DNA of 64,000 nucleotides, taken from positions 37,593,646 to 37,657,645 of the forward strand of contig CM067354.1 of the NCBI GenBank assembly GCA_034190875.2, read 5' to 3'. This stretch comes from Urechis unicinctus (taxonomy: Eukaryota > Annelida > Polychaeta > Xenopneusta > Urechidae). The notes beneath the pieces are model-generated. The model saw nothing but the letters and a program-made list of their open reading frames with translations. It did not search any database and had not been told where the DNA came from. A program made the position numbers and the translations under genes. Below, one piece after another: positions 31,856 to 52,162 of this stretch (positions are counted from its first letter, which is position 1; every line of letters starts with the position of its first letter).

Positions 31856-31861
31856 AATAAA
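31856..31861 (+). terminator. Polyadenylation signal AATAAA, copy 2
   Basis: AATAAA in the context ctggcgcacaaataaagga, about 310 bp after the copy 2 stop. The same context is kept after copy 3, which supports use. Confidence 0.5.
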
Positions 31862-32258
31862 GGAGACTGGATGTTACCACTTTGTTGTTATTTGTAGCTT
31901 AAACTGTCACAGTAAATGGCCATTGTGTCATACTGATAACAGACCTCAGGTTTAGAATAAACTAAATCGATGTGTTTATATGCGTTCATTTACTAACGAG
32001 GATGCACCAGTTGACCCTTTGTTGGCATACCGTTTTGACTATAGAGGTGATACGGTACACCAAATGACAGTCATGTAACAAGGGAGAGATCAAAATTCAT
32101 TTTCATCATCAGCAAGGAGGTAATGCAAAACGCAGTGCAGTTGAGTAATCCTGAACATTATCATACTGAAGAGCTCCAAGAAGGGTTTAACCCGTTGTAG
32201 GCACCTTGTGTACCTTTTGATACATACGACATAAGTGAGCTTAATATTCATATGTCTT

Positions 32259-32325
32259 CTTGGCATAGGGGTAGAGCGTTCAACCATCATGCGAGAGGCC
32301 AGAGCTCAAATCCCGCTCAAATATT
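32259..32325 (+). repeat. tRNA-derived SINE-like head
   Basis: Box A-like tggcataggggtagag (32261-32276) and box B-like gagctcaaatccc (32302-32314) are separated by ~25 bp, as in tRNA-derived SINEs. The anticodon and T stems do not pair well, so it is not called as a tRNA gene. Different from the minus-strand SINE-like pieces in the intron 1 copies. Confidence 0.5.
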
Positions 32326-32597
32326 TTTCAATGGTTTTTTCAATTTTCCTACCGCCAATTCCCTTAGAGCTTAGTTTATTAAAAAAATATAAGGATGGTG
32401 GTGCCGGGGAGGCGAGCAGAGTGTCGAGACGATCTTTGTACAGCATAAAGTGTAGACTGCTGTTAAAAAACGAGTGAAAACCCAGCAGATATGGCAAGTG
32501 TGGTGACGTACGTCACCGCTGTGGTCCAAGGGCCTTAACGTGACGGAGTTACATTAAAGCGAATGACATCCCTGAGGATTTCAGCCCTTAACGTGTA

Positions 32598-32625
32598 GGG
32601 TATATATATATATATATATATATAC
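32598..32625. repeat. (TA)n microsatellite
   Basis: A short run of about 13 TA dinucleotides in the spacer between copies 2 and 3. Confidence 0.9.
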
Positions 32626-32639
32626 TATACTTCAAGCTT

Positions 32640-33235
32640 ACATTGTGAGAAAACTGTCGATAATATACAACGAAAGATAGTTAGTTATATGTTTAGAATT
32701 GAATCGGCTTCCCAAGAGTAATATTCAATTTACGATACGACCATCAACGAAGGTTAAACGACGCGTTAACTTCAGAATTCACTTTCACTGTTGAATTGAT
32801 GCATTGGGAACCGGAAATGACGCAATCGTTATCCATACAATTAGAGGATTAAATTTGCGCTGTCTATGACAGACAACAACTGGTCCAAATTTTATGACTA
32901 TTAAACAGATATTTACGATTTTATAAGCGATCGAAAATTATATGAAATATTCCGGAAATGTTTGTTGACATTTGGTCTGATACCACGATTTTTCGACCTT
33001 GGGCAGAAAACTATTCATTTGTGACAATTACAAAATCCGGTTTATAAATCAATTTAGCTACAACATCGTGCAAATTTTACGATCGAACCATTATCCACGG
33101 AGATATTTGAGATACTAGTTTTTCACTTTTCAATGACCTTGGCCTTAGTTTCTGGTCAATGTCAAAACAAAACCTCTGAGTTCTGCGCATCAGCGAGACC
33201 TACCACTTAACAAAAATCGAAAACATTTAAAAAGT
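32640..33235. repeat. Interspersed repeat family member upstream of copy 3
   Basis: It contains the ordered blocks accatcaacgaagg, gacgcgttaacttc, ggaaatgacgcaatc (a one-base variant of the CRE-like site), tttgcgctgtc and tttataagcgatcg. It is shared with intron 9 of copy 1 and the flanks of copies 1 and 2. Confidence 0.6.
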
Positions 33236-33513
33236 TGCGACATGAACCGCGGGTCAAAATAAATGTTGACAAACCAACACACAAACATACAAACCGAATG
33301 TAGTTTTCATTATAGATTGAGACGTGATGTTTTGGCATGTCGAAAGCTTGATTAGGTTCCAAGTGTGAGGACTTTGTACGGCGATCTGTGTACATTGAAC
33401 CATGCTTACCTACACTCCAGCGATGTCAACGCTCATATTTCACTCTTCAACAACACTTCTACTGCATTGCTCATTATTATCGTCCCACTAACAGTTATTA
33501 CAATCCATTCAAA

Positions 33514-36500
33514 ATGCCAAGGAGTCCGTTGTCAGACGTGGAAATCCCCGAAGTATCCATTCACGATGCCCTGCTGAACGTTATGCAGACTCACGAAGGG
33601 AAAACAGCCTTGGTAGGTCTTTTGTTTGACAATCGTTGATAAGCTTTGTTTGATTGATCAGCCAAGCCAGGTTGCGAACCCCGACTGCTTAAATCGAAGT
33701 CCAGCTCTATATCACTGCTTTAGTTTATTAATTGCCTATTCCTACCACGTTTAACTCAATTCCAGTCGATAAAAGCTCCTGTATTCCACGCGATGTAACC
33801 TATTGCGAATCGTATTAGCGTGCTATGATTCGGACACCCTGGCGTTGATTATCTTTGCGTTGCTGTAAGTGCTTGGTTGATACAGCTTTGGTGATGAATT
33901 AGGGGAACCGTGATTCCTGGACAATGCATTTACCTTTAAGTCTTTGTGCACCTTTTTGCCAGCATGAGGGAGAGCTGCGATTCAAGAGACCCCTTGAGTA
34001 GTCCACTTTTCCCAAGCTGTCTGCCACACCAGACCGACCAGAGAGCGCCTGCTCGCCATAGCAGTCGAACAGTCTGAGGAAGGAGAGAAAATTAAGAGAT
34101 TGGGTGATGTAGGCCAATAGATTTAGTGTTTTATCTTTTAGGGCCGACCCATTCGTTTCCCATTCAGATTTTACTTTGTGAATTGCCTATTCTTACTTCG
34201 CAGATTGACGGAGTGACTGGGAAGGAGTATAAATACGAAGACACAATTAGACATATCCGCAGTGTGGCAAGTGGTCTGTACAGACTGGGTGTTCGTAAAG
34301 GAGACGTGCTTGCAATATGCAGTCCTAACAATCCGGAGTATGCATTCATGCTGTACGGGGCATTGGCAGCAGGAGCTTCTGTTACAACCATTAACCCAGC
34401 ATACACAGCATGTCAGTCCCATTTGCTTATCATAATGACCGATATAGTGAGTAAATGCTGCATCAGATGAACCATATGTACAACTGGCACTGTTTTCTTG
34501 TATAAATAGATGAAGTTACTAATCATTTGCGAGACTCTGGAGCCCAATGGGTGTACTGTTTGAAGGAACTTTCTCAGACTGTGATTGAAGCTACTAGTAC
34601 CAGCAACAATGTCAAGGTGAGCTTGGTTTTATGATTCAATTCCAAAGCAATGTTTAGTGTTGGAGCTAACCTGATGAATTCTCAATGGTTTCTCGTGTAA
34701 TACATTGATAAGCTTTGATTCATCTTTGATGCTCGTCTCAACCTGTTATAAAGCTGGGTTAACAAATCTTCTTATGAGATAAAATTGCAAAAAGTGCCCA
34801 CAGGAAGGATTGCTTCCATTTTATATTTGTTGCTTTGTTTTTTTTTTTTTTTTAAGCAAATCATCCAACTCGGGGGGACGAAGGACTGTGTGTCATTCCA
34901 GCAGCTCATTGATGACGATGGATCCAGCTTCCCGGACGTGAAGATTAACCCCAAGGAAGATGTGGCCACGATCCCCTACAGCAGTGGTACCACTGGGCTA
35001 CCCAAGGGCGTCATGACAACACATTATAACATCATGGCTAACCTCATTCAGATGGGGTGTGTGATTGATTTTATCACTATCGTGTGACAGTGCATCATCT
35101 GCAATGATGAAATGAGGTCCAATTGCAAAACGCCCCTACTCCCTAGTCACTAATATGTAAATAATTAACTTAGAGGCGATTAAGGAGGAGAGGCCTTGGT
35201 TTAAGAATGTATTGCCTGTTGGAATTTTATAGGATATTAAACAAACCTACAGAGACATATACTTTCTGTTGAGTGCAATCATCTTAAGTTGTCTTTCTTT
35301 CAGCCATCCAGATTTTATCGATCCCACTTCAGAAACAGAGGGAACGAATGTGATATTGGGATTCTTGCCTTTCTTTCACTCCTATGGATTGGTCTGGGTG
35401 TTGATGGGATCTCTAATGAGCGGAAGAACAATAGTCACTCTGCCTCGATTTGAGCCACATCTTTTTCTCAGCTCAATTGAGAAATACAAGGTACCATGTC
35501 ATATATCAGCTCCTTGAAACACATAGCTATGGAGCACACATTGAAATGTGTTTTTGGCGATTTCATGTCAGTCCGATGATGTTTCGATTTCAATGAGAGA
35601 CTTAAGTGACTTGATTATATCTCGTTCTTGCTGCTGGAAACACCAAATCTTCGATTATTTAATGACATCGGCAAATTAAAAAAAGTGCAAGCCCTTTCTC
35701 TTAATTCTATGGTATTTTAGTGCCAACTTCATTCGCTTGCTGCTTACGTGTCATATAATGTTCATGTCCACTCTAGCATAGGCAATCAGGACTTCACACA
35801 TGGTATTATTATAAATTGAGTAGTGAAGTGGATATGGCTAATTAGTATCAGTCAGTGAATCACGTTAGAATTTTTATGATTTTTAATGAAATGCACTCAT
35901 TAATACAAACATTCATTGTGATGCTCCATGCAGGTGACACTTTTGGCTTTGGTCCCTCCCATTGTGGTATTCATGGTCAATCATCCCATGGTGAAGAACT
36001 ATGACCTGTCCAGCATAAAACGGGTTCATTCTGGTGCAGCTCCGCTCGCCCCAGATGTGGAGGCCCAATTCAAAACTCAAGTCAACATCAAAGAAATGAG
36101 ACAAGGTACTTGTTGCATTTTCGAATGTATTTGGAATTTGAGAATAATTGATTTGGTATTTTGAATTGAGACCCTACCAGTCTTGCAATGATACTGGTAC
36201 ACACGGTCCATTTGCCCTAATTGTGACACGATCGTCGAAATTTTCTACAGGGTTCGGAATGACCGAAACTACGTGTGGCGCTAGTAGTCAACCAATGACC
36301 AAGCCGCTAAGACCAGGTTCATCGGGGGTGCCTCTTCCCAACTCGGAAATTCAGGTATATCTTATCGATTAAAAATCTGCTGTTTAGCACAGCTTATCTG
36401 GTACATTTAAGTGGCATATTCATTAATTTTGCATGTGGAATGTTATGAATGTGCCTGTAAATACATTTTAGCAACATACTTCGTTCGTGTTGTTCAATTA

Positions 36501-37744
36501 CTACGACAAAGTGACCAAATTGTAGGGCTCCATGACCCTATAACGTGTATCATAAAATACTGTACACAGTAAATTTATAAACGTTATGATCGAGTGATGT
36601 CATAACTTTAAATCGAAATAAGCAGCAGTACTTTGAGGTCTATTCGCCTCTTGTTATTGTTTTATGTCGAGCTTGAAATATTGCCAATCACAAACCATTA
36701 TTCTCTACTTTATATCAGGTTGTGAATATAGAAACAGGTGAAGTAATGGGTCCAAACAAGGAAGGCGAGTTGATGGTTCGAGGTCCAAACATCATGAAAG
36801 GATATCTGAACCGCCCTGAAGCCACGCATTCTACGCTGGACGAAGACGGATGGCTTCACACCGGTACATAACGTATTGTGAGGCATATTGTGTAGCCCTG
36901 GGTAGCATATTGTCTCAGGCTAAATATTCGTATTATTTATTCGATTGGTAATTCCCATCATTAAAAACAGTTGCATGTGTATCACATACCAAATTATTAA
37001 TTGGTTATCTTGATTACGTTTCAATGATATTCCAGGTGATGTTGGATATTATGATGAAGATTGCTACTTCTACATAGTTGACAGAATGAAGGAACTGATT
37101 AAATTCAAGGGTTTCCAGGTGACACAAGATCGGTGGAAATAGCTATGTTTTGCAAATATAAAGCTTGATCATTTAAAAACATATCGCAGCTTAGGTTTCA
37201 ATTACCTCACATTATAATTGCCGACCCACCTGATAATAGTTAATTAATTAAACACATGTCATGGCTGTGATATGCAAGACACCTGTCATGTATGTGATCA
37301 TTCCGAATGTGAATCAGGTGGCTCCTGCCGAGTTGGAAGCCCTGCTCTTAACTCACCCAAAGGTGACTGACGCTGGTGTAATTGGTATCCCTGACTCAGC
37401 AGCAGGGGAGCTACCAAGGGCATATGTTGCCCTTAAAGACAATGTCCAAGCAACACAAGATGAGATAAAGCGGTTCGTTGCAGGTGCGCAGTTAGTTATT
37501 TTAAAATCAAATTCGTTTTAATCATTGTCACTCATGGCCTTTACTTTTTGTGGCACACAGATGCCAATCGAAATGTATTCTTGTAAGTCAGTATTTGCTG
37601 TCCTTGTTTTGTTTATCAGAAAAACTGGCACATTTCAAGCATCTCCGAGGAGGTGTCGAATTTGTGAAATTCATCCCTAAATCACCGAGTGGGAAAATAT
37701 TAAGAAAAGAGCTGCGTGCACTAGCGAATAAAAGCAAGATGTAG
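33514..37744 (+). CDS. Acyl-CoA synthetase, 4CL/luciferase-like, copy 3 (intact, SKM)
   Basis: ATP-dependent acid-CoA ligase of the ANL superfamily, expected in the peroxisome. Exons: 33514-33612, 34204-34411, 34510-34616, 34857-35056, 35304-35490, 35934-36105, 36251-36354, 36719-36863, 37036-37118, 37318-37483, 37620-37744; 1596 nt, 531 aa, close to the family's usual ~540. Motifs: [11 protein letters not shown] at about 179-189, [17 protein letters not shown] at about 325-332, [23 protein letters not shown] at about 420-435, [11 protein letters not shown] with catalytic Lys about 516. The C-terminus SKM is a weaker variant of the peroxisomal signal SKL kept by copy 1. It is the best complete model of the three. 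Intron 1 is ~340 bp shorter than in the sisters. The start is chosen by identity of all three copies from [12 protein letters not shown]. Substrate unknown. Confidence 0.94.
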
Positions 37745-37927
37745 TGCCCCCTAAAGCAACAATGATGCGGTTCTACAGATGATGGTCTGATTATTCGTGG
37801 TAACACTTGTCTTTTATATATCTTGTATGTGTTGATTTCGTACAAAACCCTACACAATGTGTGCAGTGTTACTGGTAATGGTTTCTGCGGTCGTGTTATA
37901 GTATCACTAAGAGGCATCTGGCGCACA

Positions 37928-37933
37928 AATAAA
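37928..37933 (+). terminator. Polyadenylation signal AATAAA, copy 3
   Basis: AATAAA about 184 bp after the stop, in the same local context as copy 2 (gcgcacaaataaaggaga). Confidence 0.55.
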
Positions 37934-39450
37934 GGAGACACGATTTTGCCACTTTGTTGTTATTTGTAGCTTAAACAGTAATTGGCCATTGTGTCATATT
38001 GATAACAGACCTCATGTTTTAGAATAAACTAAATCGATGTGTTTATATGCGTTCATTTACAAGGATGCACCAGATGCCCCTTCGTTGGCATACCGTTTTG
38101 ATTATAGGGGTGATACGGTACATCAAATGACAACCGTAACAAGGAAGAGATTAAGATGAAAGAGCGACAGAGAAGACAATATACTGAAGGAACTGTTATC
38201 AGTGACGCTGTATTATTTGTTTAATATGAGATCCTGGCTCTGTCGAAATGTATTGTCTTTGACTCATTTAGTTGAATGTAGCATACAAGTGTCTATGTGA
38301 CATTGTATTAACCACAATTCATTTAACAATGACAGAAACTCCTTTTTGAAATAATCAATCCTCTTTGCTGTAAATCTTTTTCACAAAAAAAATCAATAAA
38401 TTTTACATTGACCCAATCTCTTTGCATCATACATTTTGTTTCTCCACAGCAATTCCAAATACAAAAACTGCCCATCACCTTACTACATAAGCTACCAAAA
38501 CCTTCCTCACAATATTATTTGATATAATTCTTTTAAATACTATTCACATTAGTGCAAAACATAGGTAACTGTTTCTTGGAATTGTAACCAGATAACGTAC
38601 TTATAAGTTATAAGTATTTGACAACCGATTCGAATTGTACTTTATTAATAGCTACACATTATAACTAAATAAGATTGCATTGTATAATTAATAAATATTT
38701 GCTAGAATGCATGACGCTACCTCATGACAAATCAATCAAGACATAAAGGAAGAAAAAATTATTCTAACGTGCAAAATTTGGCTATTTATGGAAAATATAT
38801 CCATCAAAGGGGAACGTTCTATATCTATCTGCCAGAATGGCCCGGGTTACAGGGAATTTGAGTGATGAATTTGTTTAGTACCCCTTGTCCTCTTGAAACC
38901 CTTCAAAAAAATAAATGTCCTTCGTGCAAATAGCTGAGGTTTTTTGGTGCTTTTAATTGTTAGTGGTAGTCAACATAAGTTTACGATGGAGGCTTTAAAA
39001 CATATCAAGCCCTCCTCCCTGAAGCAGTTTTAAAAACATAAACTTCATAAAGCATGGTGTTATTCTGTAAGAGCTCTGTAACTGCTTCAAGTGGAAGGCA
39101 CAGTCACTCGAGTTTAAACACACCTCTCCCTCTCCTACCATTACTATTTTAAGACTAGCGGTTAGGGAGTATGAGCATTTTAAGACAAGGGTGCCTGCTC
39201 TTTCAATGCCCCACCAAAACAATGACCAGAAAACGTAATCTCTTTATCCTTGTTTCATTTTAATTGTTAGAATCTCTTCTTTACTAATCACATTCACCGA
39301 GACTTTGAATTGAGGACCCTTTACCCAACGAGCATTTGCTGGATCGTATACACTATACCATTTGCCGATTGAAGTGAAAGATATGACCTCTTACAAATAA
39401 AAGAAATATTGCCCATGCACCTCCAGCTTGCAAAACTCACATTCAGAACC
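37934..39450. other. AT-rich spacer after copy 3
   Basis: The first ~200 bp still match the 3' flank of copy 2 (gttcatttac...ggatgcaccag, ccgttttga blocks). After about 38160 I see no gene, repeat or RNA. Confidence 0.5.
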
Positions 39451-40365
<915 letters not shown>

Positions 40366-42554
40366 TGTGTGTTATTGAGTAAACTGCACGCCCATCGTCA
40401 CGATCATGAAACCTATAAGCTAATGATCCAGCGTCTTGGGGATCTGCGACTTGTGTTGAAGATATGGCGTCCTTTGTTTGGTAGAGGCGACCGTGCCCCA
40501 GAATCGATCAGAAAATTCCATGCAGTTATAAGATACACGCCACGAGAAGCAAAGCGCTGCACGCAGATGTTCACACATGAAGTCGGGCTGGGCCGCGAGT
40601 GGGCTATAACCTCGTTGATGTAATGCAAGGCAGAGATGGGTGTGGAAATTGTTAAGATATTGGTTGGAAAATCTAGGGAGAGTTGGCCAGATCCAAATCG
40701 AGCCTTCTTACAACAGAGAACGGATCCGCTGAAATTTGGTACCTCACCAGCACAAATGGCAATGTCAGGTAAATTGTGTAACAGGACGCCTGTGTTACGC
40801 GGAAAGTAAATTCCTTTCGAAAATCAAAGCCATGTATTTTAAGATCGGCAAAATCAAAGCCATTTAATTAAAGATAGGTATAATCAAAGCCATGTAATTA
40901 TAGATTGGCAGAATCAAAGCCATGTAATTAAAGATATGCAGAATCAAAGCCATGTAATTAAAGATAGGCAGAATCAAAGCAATGTAATTAAAGATAGGCA
41001 GATCAGAAAGTTTACCAAAAATTCTCATGTTTGCCAGCACTCAACAAACATTACATTATTAAAGTCAGAGATCAAGGTGTATGGATCCAGGTGTAAGGGT
41101 GAAGTTGTTGGAAGATTTGGGCCTAATTCTCAGGAGGTGGCGAACAGAATGATATGTCAATTGTTGCGACGAAATAGGAAGCAATTAACAGCAAGACATG
41201 AAACATATAAGACACATGATTAACTGACAGAGGAGTTGACAAATGACAGTGATCAATTGATCATTGGTTATCATGGTTATGGAGCTGACAAGACCAGTAC
41301 GCACGGAAACTCGGAATATAGAGGCACCTAGCCTTCATCAAGTATCAAGTACCTGTTTAAGCTAAACTACGAAGGTTTCACAGGGTGAGAAAACAGCCAG
41401 ACCGGCCGGATCTGTAGTACAAAGTGATTGATATGTTAAACGTTCACCAGTTGTCTGGTTATTGTGAAAAGGGAAGATGTATCAATCATAATGTGTTGAT
41501 CATAATGTTCGCAGTTCCAGCAGTGAATAAGACAACACCTGCCAAAAACGACCCAGGGGAAGAAAGCAAAGCAAAAAGATTTCTGTCAAAAATATTGATT
41601 TTAATGGCAAGCATGATCAAATAACATTATAAAAAACCAATGCAATATAAAACACTTAAATAATCAACTAAAACCCAGTAGATATTGAATTTCATTAATA
41701 TAAAACCTTTTATGAAATATGATGGCCATATTGCTCGGTAAAAGTATGACAATGAAAACACCCATATAAACCCCGTATTGTTATTTTGGACAATGATAAC
41801 ATAATAAAATCGACTCAATCGATTCAATGATATTCATTCAAAACAGACCATTATACCATTAGTAGTATGACCCGGTTTAACCATTCATAAAACATACTTG
41901 TCAAGAAATCATCCAATCCACACATACAAGCATATATAGTGTTTTGTGTGGAGGAAGATGAAGAGATGTCTGCTGTAACATCACACAGTGAGTAACATAG
42001 AACTCCAGTTTTGAACAACAAATGCATAAAATTCACTGAGCATAGTGTAAATGATGCCATCAAATCCACTTGAGCTACACTGATGGAATGCCTAATTAGT
42101 AAGAGACAGCCAGGGTCAAAGCAAACACCGCAGAAATGTATATCGTTACCCCTCAAACTCGATGGCCGTCTTTTAAGAGCATTATTATCACAGAAGAAAT
42201 ACATATGAATCAAAACGCAGTCGTTACGACAACATATTTACATATAGATCATTACGTGCTAACGTTATGACAACATGTCTAAGATGACCGAAAATTGTTG
42301 TCACAAACCCGCAATAAGTCAACTGTCATAACGTTTCAATGAGATAATATGACGGCATCATTTCAGCACCATACGCAACTGCAGACAACATTTGCATTAA
42401 AATATCCAAGTTGGCAAAACAAGAAACACTTACCCACTCTGTGATCTACATCTGACATACAAAGCAATTACCAGAGATTTATCTGAGATAAGTACAAGAA
42501 ATTGAGACACAATAACAATTAGCACACACCCAAATTTACGCCTAAAACCCTGGA
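40366..42554. other. Spacer with a 30-bp minisatellite, 3' side of GLMP
   Basis: An open frame after the TA tract (about 40366-40623) shows no recognised domain. Apart from the 30-bp array I see no gene. The part close to 42554 probably contains the GLMP 3' UTR (minus strand); no clear minus-strand AATAAA was identified near it. Confidence 0.4.
40821..41003. repeat. 30-bp minisatellite, six units
   Basis: Six copies of a 30-bp unit beginning aatcaaagccatgtaattaa and ending agataggcag; the first is the most diverged. As 30 is a multiple of 3, a repeated decapeptide (QNQSHVIKDR) appears in a short frame, but no gene context supports it. Confidence 0.9.
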
Positions 42555-48860
<6,306 letters not shown>

Positions 48861-51800
48861 CTTCCAGCTCCCAAAACTCACAATAAAAACAAATGGAATT
48901 ATCATGTGACTATGATTGTGACCAAAGTTACCAATATGTAAGTTGGTATACCAATACCAACAAAACTCTGTGGAAATCTGCGATATCTAAAGATGCACCG
49001 TGGCGTACGTTGAAATAACGTGCGCTGAATTATAGCCGTGGCCGAAAATTGACCAACACGTGCCCTGAAATATAATATATCTCTATGTAATAGTGATCAT
49101 AATTATGAAAAATCGAAAGTTAATTTTGATGTTTATTCATATGTATGGAACAAAATATGGTCGCTAATGTGCCCCCTCAATATTGTTATCAATTTGTTTA
49201 CCACCATTCCAATAATAATGTACCGTGACTTACCTATTCCTTATAACGTTGCATAAGCCATAAAAGGCATTTAACTTATACTTATCTAACGATTACTCAG
49301 TCAGACATTTATAGAGTAGTTTCGATATAGTGGCACTAAGATTTTCGATGCAGATTGATGCGATACAGCTATATAAAAGTGTATACCAATACTAGGAATA
49401 TATTATGTTCAGTTCACTCCGGTATAAATAGGATTAAGGCAAAGTGACGGTTTAAGTATCAGAAGGGCGTTGAACGAACGACAGTTAAATATTATCAGGT
49501 ATAACCAACCGCAGGTGATATAAACTCAAATACCCCGTGCAAGTGTCCTAACTGTCAATGTACCGACATACGTATCAACCAATACCAGTATAACTGACTG
49601 TCCTGACACAAAGTTTGAAAATACCGGCTTTGCGTCAAACTCTTGTCGGCTATATATATCGACTGCAACCTGTCAGTTAGTCAAATTTCAAATAAGCTGT
49701 TAACTTTGTTCGGAGGGTGTATCAAATTTAGATTTCGTGCCATTCATTACAAGTTGCGCTGTCGTTTAGATCTGGTTGATAACTCAACGGAACATCGCAA
49801 CGCAGGCTTAGTAATTTACCCGTAAATGTTGGAATCGTCTATCCGTTCATTTGAATGGCATACGTTTGTCTATTTGTTGTCACTGCGTTAGCCCTGTGAG
49901 GACGAGTCACTTCTCTGTTATTCGATGTTGTCGTTAACGATGTCAATAGAGTACGTGCGTCCTATTGGGCTGGCTCTAATAGCTATTGCTATTTTTACTG
50001 AGAGATAGCGAATGTAGTGTGAATAAGTAAAATTACACGGCGCTCTCTTCTGGTTAATCAGACGATTCAATTCTCATGAATAAGTATGGATTATTGTGAC
50101 TTCAGTACTTCAGCATTCTATTCAGATTACATAGCCATAGGAGATGGACATCGTGACTCAAGCAGCAGTGATGTACTTAGCTCCGGTCGAACGGTAACAT
50201 GAATTTATACCTCAGACGTCTCAGACATATTGTAGGGTTATTATGTACTATGGTGCCAGTATATGGTTTAGCCTTGCGCGAACGTTTCATCTCATTTTCA
50301 CTTTTTATGTCTACATAGGCGTTCTGTAGGGCTAGTAGATGGATGTTACCGAACTGTTACATGGAATTGGCCCTCGAATGGACCCTATAGTATGGATAAA
50401 GTTCCAATTAATTGGTTATTTCACCAAGAGTATAAAGACTAAGAAACACTATAATTTAATCACTACTTTTCTTCTACAAATACTATCGCTTTCTAATGGC
50501 GCTGTTTCAAGGGGAACAAATTCGAGCTGTCTGAAAATTATATTGTCCATTTGAATTTATAGCAACTGCTGCATTATTTTCGGCAAGGACTATTTGATCA
50601 ATATACACCACTTATTCGAATACTCACGCTTTAGACTTACTTTTATGGTACGAAATAATATGTGTTGACGAGTTTGCACGCTAGGGTTTGTTCTGGGCCA
50701 GGTTATTATTATCTCCGATATATTGCCAACTTATCTAAATGGTTTGGTTGCATAGAGTGATCCATTCATTATCATATGACCCATGTACACCGTGAATCCC
50801 TCAATATCATGGATTCTAAGGCTTAGTTGTTGGAAATTTAACTCTCGTGTGGGCGATAAATGGACCAAAATTGAAATCACTGGCGCACATATGTATCGAA
50901 TGATGTCATTTTTTCCTTGATTGGTGTGCTTTTCGGTCTAACTCAAGGACACTTGCATGAATATGCAAGTGAGCTTTGTACAATATGCTGCAACAGTGAA
51001 ATGAGATATTGATCTAGATGTCCAGTTCCTATGTATAATCTGAATGAACAGTTCCGAATGCTGGATGTCATTATAAGAAATAGCCTTTAACATCATTGTT
51101 GTGATATTATTCAATATGCACTGGTCCACTGCAAACACAGTTTCAAAATCGGACTGGCAAGATTTTTTAATGTAATTGTTGGTCTGCAAAGTGTCTAACA
51201 CATACTGCCAGCCCACCTTATCTATTCCTCAGTAGCCGGGTAAACAGACCTAACTATCATTCACTTTCTGTAAGGTGAGGCTTTAAGCCAAGTACAAATG
51301 TGGTTGACATCCAAAGATAAACCTCACTGACTTTTATAGTGAAACAAATCCAAAGATTAACCATATCTGCTTATTCTTAAACATCTTACTGTGTTCACTG
51401 AAAAATACAGATCGTCATCAAGATTCATTACATGCACAAATTAATCAAAAATGTATCGCAAACATTTACGCCTCGTTTTATCACCGCTTTTGTTTTCACA
51501 TGGACTTGAGCAGATGCATTTGTTGATGATAGTCTCCTTTGAATTTGTTTTCCACGGATATAAACAAGTGCTATGAATAAACGCTTTCCAATACATGCAG
51601 CGAAAATGGTGAGCCACAATTGAGTCAAATAAATGACAATGGTATAGCTATTTCAAATGGATAAAGAGTAGGGCGAAGAAATATATCACGATTGACCACT
51701 ACATTTGGCTTGCCATGGGGTAGGCCTCTACTGCAAACACAGAGGCCTATTTTAGGTCAACTATCCACAGTAGTTTCAAGGCACCTTATCTTGGATACAG

Positions 51801-52162
51801 TCTCAAAACATTTGTCCATCCAACTTAAGTTACAAACTATAGAAGACTGGTACGGATGAACAGGTCAACTGGCCAGATATATTGGTGGCCATTTGTATTT
51901 GGCTACTTCTTCAGTTCCTCTTTTCCTAAAGTCTGTAAAATCACCAGGGAAACCATCTATAGGACTGAAGCTTGCCTTGATGTGATCTTTAACTTGCCTG
52001 CTTAAAAGTTCTTGAAGAATAGATCAATGCCAAAGACATATTGATTTTATTATAAATTTGAAATCACCAAGTAAACTAAGCATGTATCAGACTGTTCCAT
52101 CTGACCTATCCAAGCGGCCACGTTAACAATGGATGCTGGTGTGTGTTCTGTGCCAGGTGAAG
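48861..52162. other. Intergenic region between divergent GLMP and IPO11
   Basis: About 3.3 kb between the two start codons. No gene is supportable. It holds a member of a ~50-bp interspersed repeat (about 50182-50240, inverted copy of 9026-9079). A plausible 3' splice site (ttctgtgccag|gtgaag, near 52156) seven bases before the IPO11 ATG suggests a non-coding first exon somewhere upstream. Confidence 0.5.

Noticed and set aside
32259..32325. Functional tRNA gene
   Set aside because: Boxes A and B are present, but the anticodon and T stems do not pair, so a SINE head is more likely.
40821..41003. CRISPR-like array
   Set aside because: The 30-bp units are directly adjacent without unique spacers, and the DNA is eukaryotic; it is a minisatellite.
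49890..49920. Hammerhead-ribozyme-like string near ctgtgaggacgag
   Set aside because: The required CUGANGA core and GAAA are absent.
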